Assembly: GCA_046233135.1 (NCBI GenBank)
Contig: JBJXHN010000002.1
Coordinates: 248,001-312,000 of the forward strand
Length of the DNA: 64,000 nt
Source of the DNA: JBJXHN01 sp046233135
Lineage (GTDB): Bacteria > Pseudomonadota > Alphaproteobacteria > Rhodospirillales > Rhodospirillaceae
Reading direction: 5' to 3'
The first letter of the stretch is position 1; every line of letters begins with the position of its first letter. The notes beneath the pieces were generated by a model. That model did not search any database. It worked only from the letters and a program-made list of their open reading frames with translations, and was not told the DNA's origin. Shown here one piece after another: positions 1-7,880 of this stretch. The translations under genes were made by a program, and so were the position numbers.

Positions 1-704
1 AGCTTGCCCTTGTCGGTATAGTCGACGGTTTCGATGGCCAGTTCGGCCTTGCCCTTTCCTTGCGACGGCGCCGGCCCTTGCAGAACGCGCGACGCGACGG
101 GCAGGCCGTCGGCCGGAGGCGTCGTCGGCGTTGCCACCGCCAGGGCTGGTTCGTTGCTGCCCTTTTCCGGCACGCGGACGGCCACCGTTTCCTGGGCTTC
201 GGTCTCCGTGCCGCCGGGCAGGCGGGCGCGCAGGGACAGGCTGTGGTCGCCGGGGTCCAGGGGGCGGTCGGGGACGAAAACCACCTCGCCCCGATTGTTG
301 GCCTTGCCCTCGGCCACCGCGACATCCCCGGAATACAGCGTGACGTCCGCCCCCGGTTTGGCCCGGCCGGCGGCGACCAGCGAGCCGTCCCTTTCCACCC
401 GCACCACGTCGAAGGCAGGGCTTTCGGTGGGCGGAGCGGTTTCGGCCAGGGCATCGGCGGTGCCGGTCAGCGCCGATGTAGCGGCGTCTGGCACCGGGCC
501 GGGGGCCGCGCCGGGGCCGGCGTCCCGCGTCGTGCCCGGGGCTGCCGGAGTCTCCGGCGCCGCCGGGGCGGGGCTGGCGGTGTCGGGTGCCCGGGCGGTG
601 GTCTGGTCCCCGCCCGGAGCGAAGGTCCAGGCAAGCCAGGCGATCAGGGCAATGAGCACCCCGGCGGCGAGGCCGGCACCGATGAATTTCTGGGTGGAGG
701 TCAC
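1..704 (-). CDS. Membrane-anchored Ig-like/LysM-type envelope protein (partial, C-terminus outside window)
   Basis: The reverse strand is open from a GTG at 704 to the window edge, giving the first 234 or so residues of a longer protein. It starts VTSTQKFIGAG, has one membrane segment at about residues 7-27 (GVLIALIAWLAWTF), then an Ala/Pro-rich linker of about 70 residues. A beta-rich segment follows (SLVAAGRAKPGADVTLYSG) that resembles the bacterial Ig-like module found in alphaproteobacterial LysM peptidoglycan-binding proteins. The LysM repeat itself would lie beyond the edge, so that name is inference. A GGAG lies about 10 bases before the GTG. Long forward-strand reading frames across this stretch are its antisense shadows. 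Confidence 0.68.
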   Translation of the reverse strand, partial: MTSTQKFIGAGLAAGVLIALIAWLAWTFAPGGDQTTARAPDTASPAPAAPETPAAPGTTRDAGPGAAPGPVPDAATSALTGTADALAETAPPTESPAFDVVRVERDGSLVAAGRAKPGADVTLYSGDVAVAEGKANNRGEVVFVPDRPLDPGDHSLSLRARLPGGTETEAQETVAVRVPEKGSNEPALAVATPTTPPADGLPVASRVLQGPAPSQGKGKAELAIETVDYTDKGK

Positions 705-835
705 GGGTCGGGGGCTCCGGGCCGGAAAAGGGGATCCCCAACATATAAGGCTTTTACACCGTCGGGTGAAGCGTCGCGGACCCGTCCTTCACCCGGTCCC
801 GTCCGCTTGCGCCGGTACCCGGATGCCGCGGCTGG

Positions 836-1711
836 TCAGCCCGCCGGCATGCCGGCGGCGACCAGGGTCAGGGCGACGGCGGCGGGCAGGGGGATCAGGG
901 CCAGGATCCAGGTGGCGATGGGCCGCAGAACCTTGCCCGGGCGCCCCCCCGGCAGGGGCAGGCGGGCGGCGGTGCCGTCGGCGAGCAGGCACAGCAGCGC
1001 CATCAGCACCCCGGGCAGGGCGGCAGGGGTCTGCAAGGCCATGGCGCCGCCCAGGGCGCCCAGGCCGGCTGCCGTGGTGATCACCGCCGTGGCGGCGAAG
1101 GGAAAGCCCCCCAGGGTATTCCAGATCAGCCAGCCGACCAGGGCGGCGGCTAGCGACAGGGACAGATGGCAGGCCATCCAGGCGTCGATGACCCAGGCCA
1201 CGGCGGCCAGGGTCAGGGCGGCGGCGAAGGCCAGCAGGGTGCCAAGGGCCGACGTCCCGCGATGGCGGTCCAGCCGCAGCAGGACGATGACCCAGCCCAG
1301 GGCCATCAGGCCGGCGATGACCGGCAGGACCCAGGATCGGTGCAGCCAGAGCGGCGAGAGGGACAGCGCCCCGGTTTCCGAAGCCACCACCAGCAGCCCG
1401 GCCAGGCAGACCAGCCAGGCGCCCAGCCCCAGGGTCTGGACGGACCGGCGCGGGGACAGGAAATCCATCAGCACGCCCATGGGGGCGGCGGCCAGGGTCA
1501 TCAGCACGGCCCAGTCGAGGGCGGAAAAGGCACCGATGGGCCATCCCCGCTTGACCAGCCAGCCGGTGGCGAGCCCCAGGCCGATTCCCATGCCGGCGAT
1601 TCGGGCGCCGCCAGCGTTGCGCCCCATCAGCAGGCCGATCAGCCCGGCGCCACCCGCGCCGGCCATGGCGGCCCCCAGGGGCAGAAGAATCGGCAGAAAA
1701 CTGGCGAGCAT
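836..1711 (-). CDS. Polytopic membrane protein of unknown function
   Basis: This 291-residue protein is almost entirely hydrophobic, with about eight predicted membrane spans rich in Leu, Ala and Gly. I chose the ATG at 1711 (MLASFLPILLPLG) because the first membrane span begins there; the frame stays open 68 codons further upstream, but that extension is charged and unlike the rest. No catalytic motif or transporter signature is visible. It shares a 244-base intergenic region with the divergent cytochrome b gene and lies behind the Ig-like envelope protein gene on the same strand. No family was recognised. Confidence 0.7.
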   Translation of the reverse strand: MLASFLPILLPLGAAMAGAGGAGLIGLLMGRNAGGARIAGMGIGLGLATGWLVKRGWPIGAFSALDWAVLMTLAAAPMGVLMDFLSPRRSVQTLGLGAWLVCLAGLLVVASETGALSLSPLWLHRSWVLPVIAGLMALGWVIVLLRLDRHRGTSALGTLLAFAAALTLAAVAWVIDAWMACHLSLSLAAALVGWLIWNTLGGFPFAATAVITTAAGLGALGGAMALQTPAALPGVLMALLCLLADGTAARLPLPGGRPGKVLRPIATWILALIPLPAAVALTLVAAGMPAG

Positions 1712-1955
1712 GTATGAATGATCCGGCAAGGAGAAAGATGGGGCGAAAGATCTGTATCCCGCACCAAAGAGCCTATTCGATGAACAGACTCCCCGCCGGG
1801 GGTTGTGGAGGACCGCGAAATAACCCACCTTCGTCCCATCACCTGCTGCACTGCGGTACCCAGGGGCTATTCGCCGCGATCCGCATTGGATGGAGTCCTC
1901 CTGCGGTCGCGGCAAACCTTACCCTCCGGTTGGTGAGCCGGGCAAGGAGGTGTCT

Positions 1956-2732
1956 ATGAACGACGGGCAAGCGGGGGCGCGGGACTCCCGGATCTCGGTG
2001 GCCGTGTGGGATGTGCCGGTGCGGCTGGTGCATTGGGCGCTGGTGGCGCTGGTGGCCTATCTCTACGTCTCTGCCGAATGGCAGGACGGTGCCAATGCCC
2101 TGCACGGCGCAGTCGCCTCGGTCGGCCAGGCGGTCGGTCTGATATCGCCGGATGCTTTCATCATCGGGCCGATGCAGGGTCATGTGCTGGCCGGGCAGGC
2201 GGTGGTCGCCCTGGTGATCTTCCGGGTGCTGTGGGGCCTGATGGGCAGCCGCACTGCCCGGTTCACCGACTTCCTCGCCGGCCCGCGCAAGGTGATGGCC
2301 TATATCGCCTCGGTGCGCGGCGGCAAGGAGCATGCGGAGACCGAAACGCTGGGGCACAATCCGGCCGGCGGCTGGTCGGTGATGGCGCTGCTTCTGCTGC
2401 TGGCCGTGCAAGCCGGCACCGGCCTGTTCGCCAACGATGACATCTTCACCGAAGGGCCGCTGGCCAGCCTGGTTTCCAAGGGCACCAGCGACAGCCTGAC
2501 CGGTCTGCACCACCTGATCTTCAACGGCCTGCTGGCGATCATCATCCTGCATGTGGGGGCGGTGTTCTTCTATCTGCTGGTCAAGCGGGAAAACCTGATC
2601 CGTCCCATGGTCACCGGCCGCAAGACCGTGCCGGCCGGGCGTAGCGCTCCGCTGCTGGTACCGGCCTGGATCGGCCTGCCCCTGCTGGTGCTGGTGTTCA
2701 TCGGTGTCTGGTTCGCTCTCGGTGCGGCCTGA
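1956..2732 (+). CDS. Cytochrome b561-type membrane electron carrier
   Basis: The 258-residue protein has the cytochrome b/b6 (cytochrome b561 or NiFe-hydrogenase b-type) layout: a short cytoplasmic N-terminus with the typical entry motif WDVPVRLVHW, then four to five membrane helices. Candidate heme-ligating histidines are in VRLVHWAL, PMQGHVLAG, TGLHHLIFNG and IIILHVGAV. It would pass electrons between the quinone pool and a soluble or periplasmic partner, but no partner gene lies beside it. The start is fixed by a strong AAGGAGG at 1944-1950, five bases before the ATG. The C-terminal helix (LLVLVFIGVWFALG) is an extra span often seen in this family. Confidence 0.88.
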   Translation: MNDGQAGARDSRISVAVWDVPVRLVHWALVALVAYLYVSAEWQDGANALHGAVASVGQAVGLISPDAFIIGPMQGHVLAGQAVVALVIFRVLWGLMGSRTARFTDFLAGPRKVMAYIASVRGGKEHAETETLGHNPAGGWSVMALLLLLAVQAGTGLFANDDIFTEGPLASLVSKGTSDSLTGLHHLIFNGLLAIIILHVGAVFFYLLVKRENLIRPMVTGRKTVPAGRSAPLLVPAWIGLPLLVLVFIGVWFALGAA

Positions 2733-2775
2733 GGGGCGGGCGGGGTCGGACGGCGTGGGAAACTAGGGGAGGCAT

Positions 2776-3297
2776 CTACCGTTGCAGGGGGATGTCCGTC
2801 TCCGAACTGCCGGACAGGGCGCTGTCGCAGACATCCGAGTCCCCGTCGTCGAAGCGGCAGGCGGTCACCCGGGTGATCAGGATGCGGGAAATCCCCGCAC
2901 AAGGGCGGTCGTCCACCGGCAGGACGACGGTGCTTGGCGTTCTTTGCGGTACTCCCAGCAGGGCCAGGCCGAACAGCCGGCCCGGCTCCGTCTCTCCGCG
3001 CAGCACCACCAGATCCATCGCCAGATAGCGTAGATCCCGTCCCAGGCCGTTGGCGACCCGGAAAGTGCCGAAGCAGTGCCCGTCGCCATCCCGGGTGGAC
3101 AGCAGGGAGACGGCCAGCGTCGGATCGTCCGCCAAGGCCGGGAGGTCGGCGGCCCCGGCCAGCAGCCCCACGGCGATCAGCAGGCCCGGGCCGGGGATCA
3201 GACCTCTCAGTTGCCTGATGGCCCCATCCCATACCCCGCGCCGGTCCTTGGAAAGGGACAGGCTTTTGGCGGTACGAGGGGGCGTTTTCAGGGGCAT
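2776..3297 (-). CDS. Secreted protein of unknown function with four cysteines
   Basis: The 173-residue product from the ATG at 3297 has a basic N-terminus, a hydrophobic segment at about residues 37-55 (GPGLLIAVGLLAGAA) and a likely signal-peptidase site after LPALA, so the mature part should be periplasmic. The mature domain has four cysteines (GHCFGT, DRPCAG, TACRFD, DVCDS), enough for two disulfides. A TTG at 3336 would extend the N-terminus by 13 residues; neither start has a clear ribosome-binding site. It lies tail-to-tail with the cytochrome b gene. No family was recognised. Confidence 0.68.
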   Translation of the reverse strand: MPLKTPPRTAKSLSLSKDRRGVWDGAIRQLRGLIPGPGLLIAVGLLAGAADLPALADDPTLAVSLLSTRDGDGHCFGTFRVANGLGRDLRYLAMDLVVLRGETEPGRLFGLALLGVPQRTPSTVVLPVDDRPCAGISRILITRVTACRFDDGDSDVCDSALSGSSETDIPLQR

Positions 3298-3477
3298 GGG
3301 GCGCGAAGACTTTCGTTGTGGCTCGATTTCGGTCAAAACCGAGCCAATATTTCAAGTAAGCACCGGGAAAGTGTACACGTCACCCGGCGGATTGCCATAC
3401 CGCAAAGAAGGGTTTCCACGCCGAAACGGCGGGCCGGCCCTGATTTCGGAGCGCCGTCCATGGTGGGGGATGCAAGG

Positions 3478-4239
3478 ATGACCAGCCGTTTGATCCTGAT
3501 ACAACCTCCGTTCCGTGCCGCCGGGAAATCCGGGCGGCCGGGTGGGGCAATGGCCGGAGGGCTGGCAGGGGAGGGCGACTCCGCCGGGGTGCCGCCGCTG
3601 ATGGCAGCCCTGCGCGCTGCCACCGCCGAGCACCACGAGGCCCTGCACGTGCACCCGTTTCTTTTCGGCCTGACGGATGGATCGCTATCGCTGTCCCATT
3701 ATGCGGAGATCCTGGTCCGCTTCCTGGCGGTGCACCGGGTGGTGGACGGCCGGGTGACCGGCCCCTGGGCCGGAGTGATGGCCGGTCTCGGGCTGCCGCT
3801 GGTTTCCCGCTGCCCGATGATCGAACGGGATCTGAAGGATTTGGCCGGGGCTGGCGCAGGGGCCGGGGGACTTGCCCTGCCGCCGCCGGTTTGTCCGACA
3901 AGCGACCTGGAAGACGATATGCCCCGGGCCGACAATGCGGCCTCTGCGGCCGGGATCCTTTATGTGATGGAGGGGTCACGCCTGGGCGGACAGGTGCTCG
4001 CCCGGGGAATGCGCCAGGGATTGCCGGAGCCCTTGCGCGAGGCGGTGCGTTTCTTCGGGTCCGCCGATCTGGATGTGGGGCTGCGCTGGCAGCAGGTGGC
4101 CGCCGCCCTGGGCAATCTGGACCGCACGCCAGCGGCCAGGAGGACCATGGTGCAGGCTGCCGTGGGGACCTTTGCCGCCCTGAAGCTGTGGTTCGATCGG
4201 GAGCTGGACGATAATGCCCGCCACGCAGCCGGAGTTTGA
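3478..4239 (+). CDS. bphO: Biliverdin-producing heme oxygenase partnered with bacteriophytochrome
   Basis: This heme-oxygenase-fold protein should cleave heme to biliverdin IX-alpha, the chromophore of the phytochrome encoded immediately downstream. The proximal-histidine region reads LRAATAEHHEALH, and the distal-helix glycine motif is GSRLGGQVLAR, typical of phytochrome-linked heme oxygenases. From the ATG at 3478 it has 253 residues, about 40 more than the usual core. ATGs at 3550 or 3601 are possible internal starts, because homology-like sequence begins only at MAALRAATAEHHE. The gene overlaps bphP by 26 bases, implying translational coupling and matched supply of chromophore and apoprotein. 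Confidence 0.9.
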   Translation: MTSRLILIQPPFRAAGKSGRPGGAMAGGLAGEGDSAGVPPLMAALRAATAEHHEALHVHPFLFGLTDGSLSLSHYAEILVRFLAVHRVVDGRVTGPWAGVMAGLGLPLVSRCPMIERDLKDLAGAGAGAGGLALPPPVCPTSDLEDDMPRADNAASAAGILYVMEGSRLGGQVLARGMRQGLPEPLREAVRFFGSADLDVGLRWQQVAAALGNLDRTPAARRTMVQAAVGTFAALKLWFDRELDDNARHAAGV

Positions 4240-7006
4240 TTTCGGCGTCTGCGAGGCCGAGCCCATTCACCTGCTGGAGCAGGTCCAGGGGTACGGCTGT
4301 CTGCTGGTGCTCGATAGTGCGCTGCAGGTGCTTCAGGCCCATAGCGAGAATACCGCCCGGCTGCTGGGGCTGAGTGGCCCGCCGGTGCTGGAGACGGGCG
4401 GGGCGGCGCCTTGCCAGGTGCTGGAGCAGGTGGTGACGGCGGCCCGCCGCACCGCGCCGGGGGTGGACCAGGTCCTAGACCTGCCCGCCGGCCGGTTCCG
4501 CCTGTTCTGGCAGCGGATGGCGGGGCGCGCGGTGATCGAACTGGAACCCGTCCCGCGTGATCTAGCAACCGATTCCGCGTCCTGTGCCGTGGCCGAACAG
4601 GTCGTGCTCGCGGCGCTGGAGGACGCGGGGGGCGAGGGCAATCTCTATCGTCTGGCCGACCAGCTGGCCCGCTCGGTGGGGGCGGTGACAGGCTATGACC
4701 GGGTGATGGTCTATCGCTTCCATCCCGACTGGTCGGGCGAGGTGATCGCCGAAACGCGGCGCGACGATCTGGTGTCCTATCTCGGGCTGCGCTACCCGGC
4801 CAGTGACATCCCGCCGCAGGCCCGCCGCCTCTATACGGTCAACCTGCTGCGGATGATTGCCGACGTCAACGGCGTGACGTCCGGTCTGGTGCGCACGGCG
4901 GCCGATCCGGATCCGGCGCCCATCGACCTGTCCCTGGCCGGCCCCAGGGGCGTTTCGGGCTTCCATCTGGAGTATCTGCGGAACATGGGGGTGGCGGCAA
5001 CCCTGACCGCAACCATCATTGTCGATGGCAAGTTGTGGGGGCTGGTAGCCTGTCACCACTATACCCCTCTGCTGATGCCCTGGTACCGGCGGGCGGCGGC
5101 CGGCCGTCTGGCGGCGCGGGGCGCGCAGCGCATCACCCAGGCCGAACGGGTGCAGGTGCTGGAAGCCGAACAGCGGGCCCAGGCTTTCGTGCACGCCCTG
5201 GATCTCAGCGTTGCCCGGGGGCAGTCGCCCTTGGCTGCACTGATCCGCCGCGATCCCAGCCTGCTGGATGCCGGACAGGCAGACGGGATGGCGCTGCTTG
5301 CCGATGGCACGGTGGCCAGCCTGGGGGCAACGCCGTCTGCGATGCTGCTGCGCCGCTGCCTGATCCTGGTGGGGCGCCAGCCGGTGGGGGTGCTGGTGGC
5401 CTACGACTGCCTCGGTGACCTGCAAGCCGATGCGAATGGCGATGCGAGAGAAGAAGACGGGACCGGAGCCGGCGGAAACAGGGTGGAAGGCAAAGGCTTT
5501 GCCAGCCTGCCCGATGAAAGCTATGCCGGCGGTATCCTGGGGATCTGTCTGCGGTCTGGGCCGGAGCCGCTGGTGATGGCCGTATTCCGGCGCGAGCAGG
5601 TGCATGACGTTCTGTGGGGAGGGGATCCCAACCATCCGGTGGTGGTCGATGATCTCCGCCAGAGCGTGTCTCCCCGCCGGTCCTTCGCCCTCTGGCGGGA
5701 AACGGTGCGGGGGCGCTGTCGCCCCTGGGGACCGGTGGTCAAGGCGGTATTGAAGGCCGTTGCCGACCGGTTGGGCGAACAGCTGCCAAGCGCCCGGGAA
5801 ACCCTGGCCATTTTCGGTGCCCTGGATCTGAGCGGGACCCGCGATCCCGATCCGCTGAATGCCTCGACCGACGGCCTGATGGTGGTGCGGCGGAGGCGGG
5901 ACGCCTCGGGCGAGGTGCGAGGCGGCCGGGTGATGGGGGTGAACCGGGCCTTTCGCGTGCTGTTCGACCGTACAGGAGAAGGGCTGGCGGGCAGCGAGCT
6001 GGATAGCGTGCTGGCCGACCTGGGGCTGCCGGCGGATCTGGCGGGCATGCGCGTGGGCTGCCTGCGGGCCATCACCTGGTGGAGCAAGCGGGACGGGCCG
6101 CAGCGGCTGGAGGTGGATGCGGCGAACCTCAGCCTTGTGCAGGGGGCCGAGGGAGGCTTTCAGTATCTGATCCTGACCTTCCGCAACCGCACCCGGGAGA
6201 TGCGCACCAGCGAGGCGCTGATCACGGCCCGGGATCAGGCCCTGGAATCCGCCCGGGGCCAGCGGCTGTTCCTGGCCAACCTCAATCACGAACTGCGCAC
6301 ACCGCTGAACGCCATCATCGGCTTTTCCGACTTGCTGAAGCTGGGCGGGGCGTTTCTGGATGAAGCCCGGGTCCGGGAATACGCCGGCGACATCGGCCAA
6401 GCGGCCACTCATCTGCTGCGGGTGATTGTCGACCTGCTGGACATGACCGAGCTGGAAGCCGCCACGCGCGGCCTGACCGAAACGGTGGTGGATCTTCGCA
6501 CGGTGCTTGACCGGTCGCTGGCCGTTGCCGTCGACCGGGAAGGCGGGGGCGAAGACACGGTCGACGGGCTGTGGAGCCGCTGCTACCCCTCCTCTCCGGT
6601 ACCCATCCGGGTGGACGAGCAGGCGCTGATCCAGGCCTTCGCCCACATCGCCGGCAATGTCCTGAAATACTGCCCCTCCGGCGCGGCGGCCGAAGTCATC
6701 CTGGTGCGCGAAAGTCATGGCGGCGTGCGGGTCACGTTCCGGGACCGCGGGCCGGGCCTGCCGCCGGAACTGCGCGATACGGTGCTGAAGGCCTTTCATC
6801 AGGGCCGCAATGTCTATCGCCGGGGCAGCAGCGGCGCTGGTCTCGGCCTGCCGCTGGCGCGGGCGCTGGTGGAACTGCACGGGGGTGCGCTGACCCTGTC
6901 CAGTGATGAAGGCAGCGGCACCACGGTACAGATCAGCCTGCCGGGCTATCGGGTGGTGGCCGGGGGCAAGGCTGACCTGTTGCCCGCCACCCCCGAAGGG
7001 CGCTAA
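4214..7006 (+). CDS. bphP: Bacteriophytochrome sensor histidine kinase
   Basis: The 930-residue red/far-red light receptor kinase has this order: an N-terminal PAS with Cys13 (FGVCEAEPIHLLEQVQ) as the biliverdin attachment residue; a GAF domain with PASDIP at about 195 and a conserved chromophore-pocket His in FHLEYLRNMGV; a PHY domain whose tongue carries PRRSF at about 486; an extra PAS-like segment at about 550-660; HisKA with His692 (NLNHELRTPLN); and HATPase_c with DRGPGLP and GAGLGLPLA. The N-box reads HIAGNVLKY, so the first of the two usual asparagines is His while the second is kept. No receiver domain is fused or encoded nearby. A Gly/Glu-rich insert sits at about 405-430. Confidence 0.95.
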   Translation: MPATQPEFDFGVCEAEPIHLLEQVQGYGCLLVLDSALQVLQAHSENTARLLGLSGPPVLETGGAAPCQVLEQVVTAARRTAPGVDQVLDLPAGRFRLFWQRMAGRAVIELEPVPRDLATDSASCAVAEQVVLAALEDAGGEGNLYRLADQLARSVGAVTGYDRVMVYRFHPDWSGEVIAETRRDDLVSYLGLRYPASDIPPQARRLYTVNLLRMIADVNGVTSGLVRTAADPDPAPIDLSLAGPRGVSGFHLEYLRNMGVAATLTATIIVDGKLWGLVACHHYTPLLMPWYRRAAAGRLAARGAQRITQAERVQVLEAEQRAQAFVHALDLSVARGQSPLAALIRRDPSLLDAGQADGMALLADGTVASLGATPSAMLLRRCLILVGRQPVGVLVAYDCLGDLQADANGDAREEDGTGAGGNRVEGKGFASLPDESYAGGILGICLRSGPEPLVMAVFRREQVHDVLWGGDPNHPVVVDDLRQSVSPRRSFALWRETVRGRCRPWGPVVKAVLKAVADRLGEQLPSARETLAIFGALDLSGTRDPDPLNASTDGLMVVRRRRDASGEVRGGRVMGVNRAFRVLFDRTGEGLAGSELDSVLADLGLPADLAGMRVGCLRAITWWSKRDGPQRLEVDAANLSLVQGAEGGFQYLILTFRNRTREMRTSEALITARDQALESARGQRLFLANLNHELRTPLNAIIGFSDLLKLGGAFLDEARVREYAGDIGQAATHLLRVIVDLLDMTELEAATRGLTETVVDLRTVLDRSLAVAVDREGGGEDTVDGLWSRCYPSSPVPIRVDEQALIQAFAHIAGNVLKYCPSGAAAEVILVRESHGGVRVTFRDRGPGLPPELRDTVLKAFHQGRNVYRRGSSGAGLGLPLARALVELHGGALTLSSDEGSGTTVQISLPGYRVVAGGKADLLPATPEGR

Positions 7007-7119
7007 ACGAAGGGCACCGGCGGCGGATGTGGTCTCCGGCTGCTCCGCGCGCTCCCCGTTTTCTCTCTGGCGGGTCCCCGCCCCGCCCCATCCCCTTTTT
7101 TTCTGGAGTTCCCCCCTCG

Positions 7120-7716
7120 ATGTCTCCCCTTCGTTCCCTGTGCGTGTTTTGCGGCAGTTCTCCCGGCATCAATCCGGCCATGCGGGTTGCGGCCGATACC
7201 CTGGGGCACCGATTGGCCGAGGCAGGGATCACCCTGGTCTTTGGCGCCGGGGACGTGGGCCTGATGGGCGCCACCGCCCGGGGTGCCCTGGACGCCGGGG
7301 GCCGGGTGGTGGGGATCATTCCGGAACATCTGATGCGGGTGGAACTGCCCAATCACGACATGATGGAACTCCATGTGGTGGATTCCATGCACACCCGGAA
7401 GCGCATGATGTTCGACCGGGCCGATGCGATCTGTGTCCTGCCCGGCGGTCTGGGCACCCTGGACGAGACCTTCGAGATCCTGACCTGGCGGCAACTGGCC
7501 CTGCACAACAAGCCGATCATCCTGCTGAACCTGGAAGGCTACTGGGACCCGCTGCTGACGATGGTGGATTCGATCATCGCCCAGGGCTTTGCCCGGGACG
7601 GCGTGAAATCGCTGTTTACCGTGGTGACGGATGTGGAACAGGTGTTGCCGACCATTCACGGTCAGATCGAAGCCGGCATTGCAACCCGCGAAGGGGGCGA
7701 ATCCCAGCTGTTTTGA
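7120..7716 (+). CDS. LOG-family (TIGR00730) nucleoside 5'-monophosphate phosphoribohydrolase-like protein
   Basis: This 198-residue Rossmann-fold protein belongs to the LOG family, often mislabelled lysine decarboxylase, whose members release a free base from (cytokinin) nucleoside monophosphates. The family signature PGGLGTLDE is intact, preceded by the substrate-binding MHTRKRMMF. The N-terminal CVFCGSSPG and the GGGxxGLMG-like loop (GAGDVGLMG) are also present. Length is typical. TGGAG at 7104-7108 supports the ATG at 7120. It is a single gene between bphP and the phosphatase gene, and its physiological substrate cannot be told from sequence. Confidence 0.9.
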   Translation: MSPLRSLCVFCGSSPGINPAMRVAADTLGHRLAEAGITLVFGAGDVGLMGATARGALDAGGRVVGIIPEHLMRVELPNHDMMELHVVDSMHTRKRMMFDRADAICVLPGGLGTLDETFEILTWRQLALHNKPIILLNLEGYWDPLLTMVDSIIAQGFARDGVKSLFTVVTDVEQVLPTIHGQIEAGIATREGGESQLF

Positions 7717-7880
7717 TGATGGTTTGTGGGGTTTCGTGCGGGAACGTTTGAAAGTGTGAACGGGTCTCCCCCCCGGGAACGTCTGTGGTATGGTGGTTGG
7801 ACGTTTTACCGTTCCGGTACCGAGCCGGATCGGCGCATTTGAACGCCGCAACCGCCATCCGCAACAGCAAAGCGGGCGTC

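Noticed and set aside
60..1721. Long forward-strand open frame (about 550 codons)
   Set aside because: It lies opposite two reverse-strand genes, is extremely rich in Arg, Gly and Ala, and has no domain-like sequence. It is an antisense artefact of high-GC codon use.
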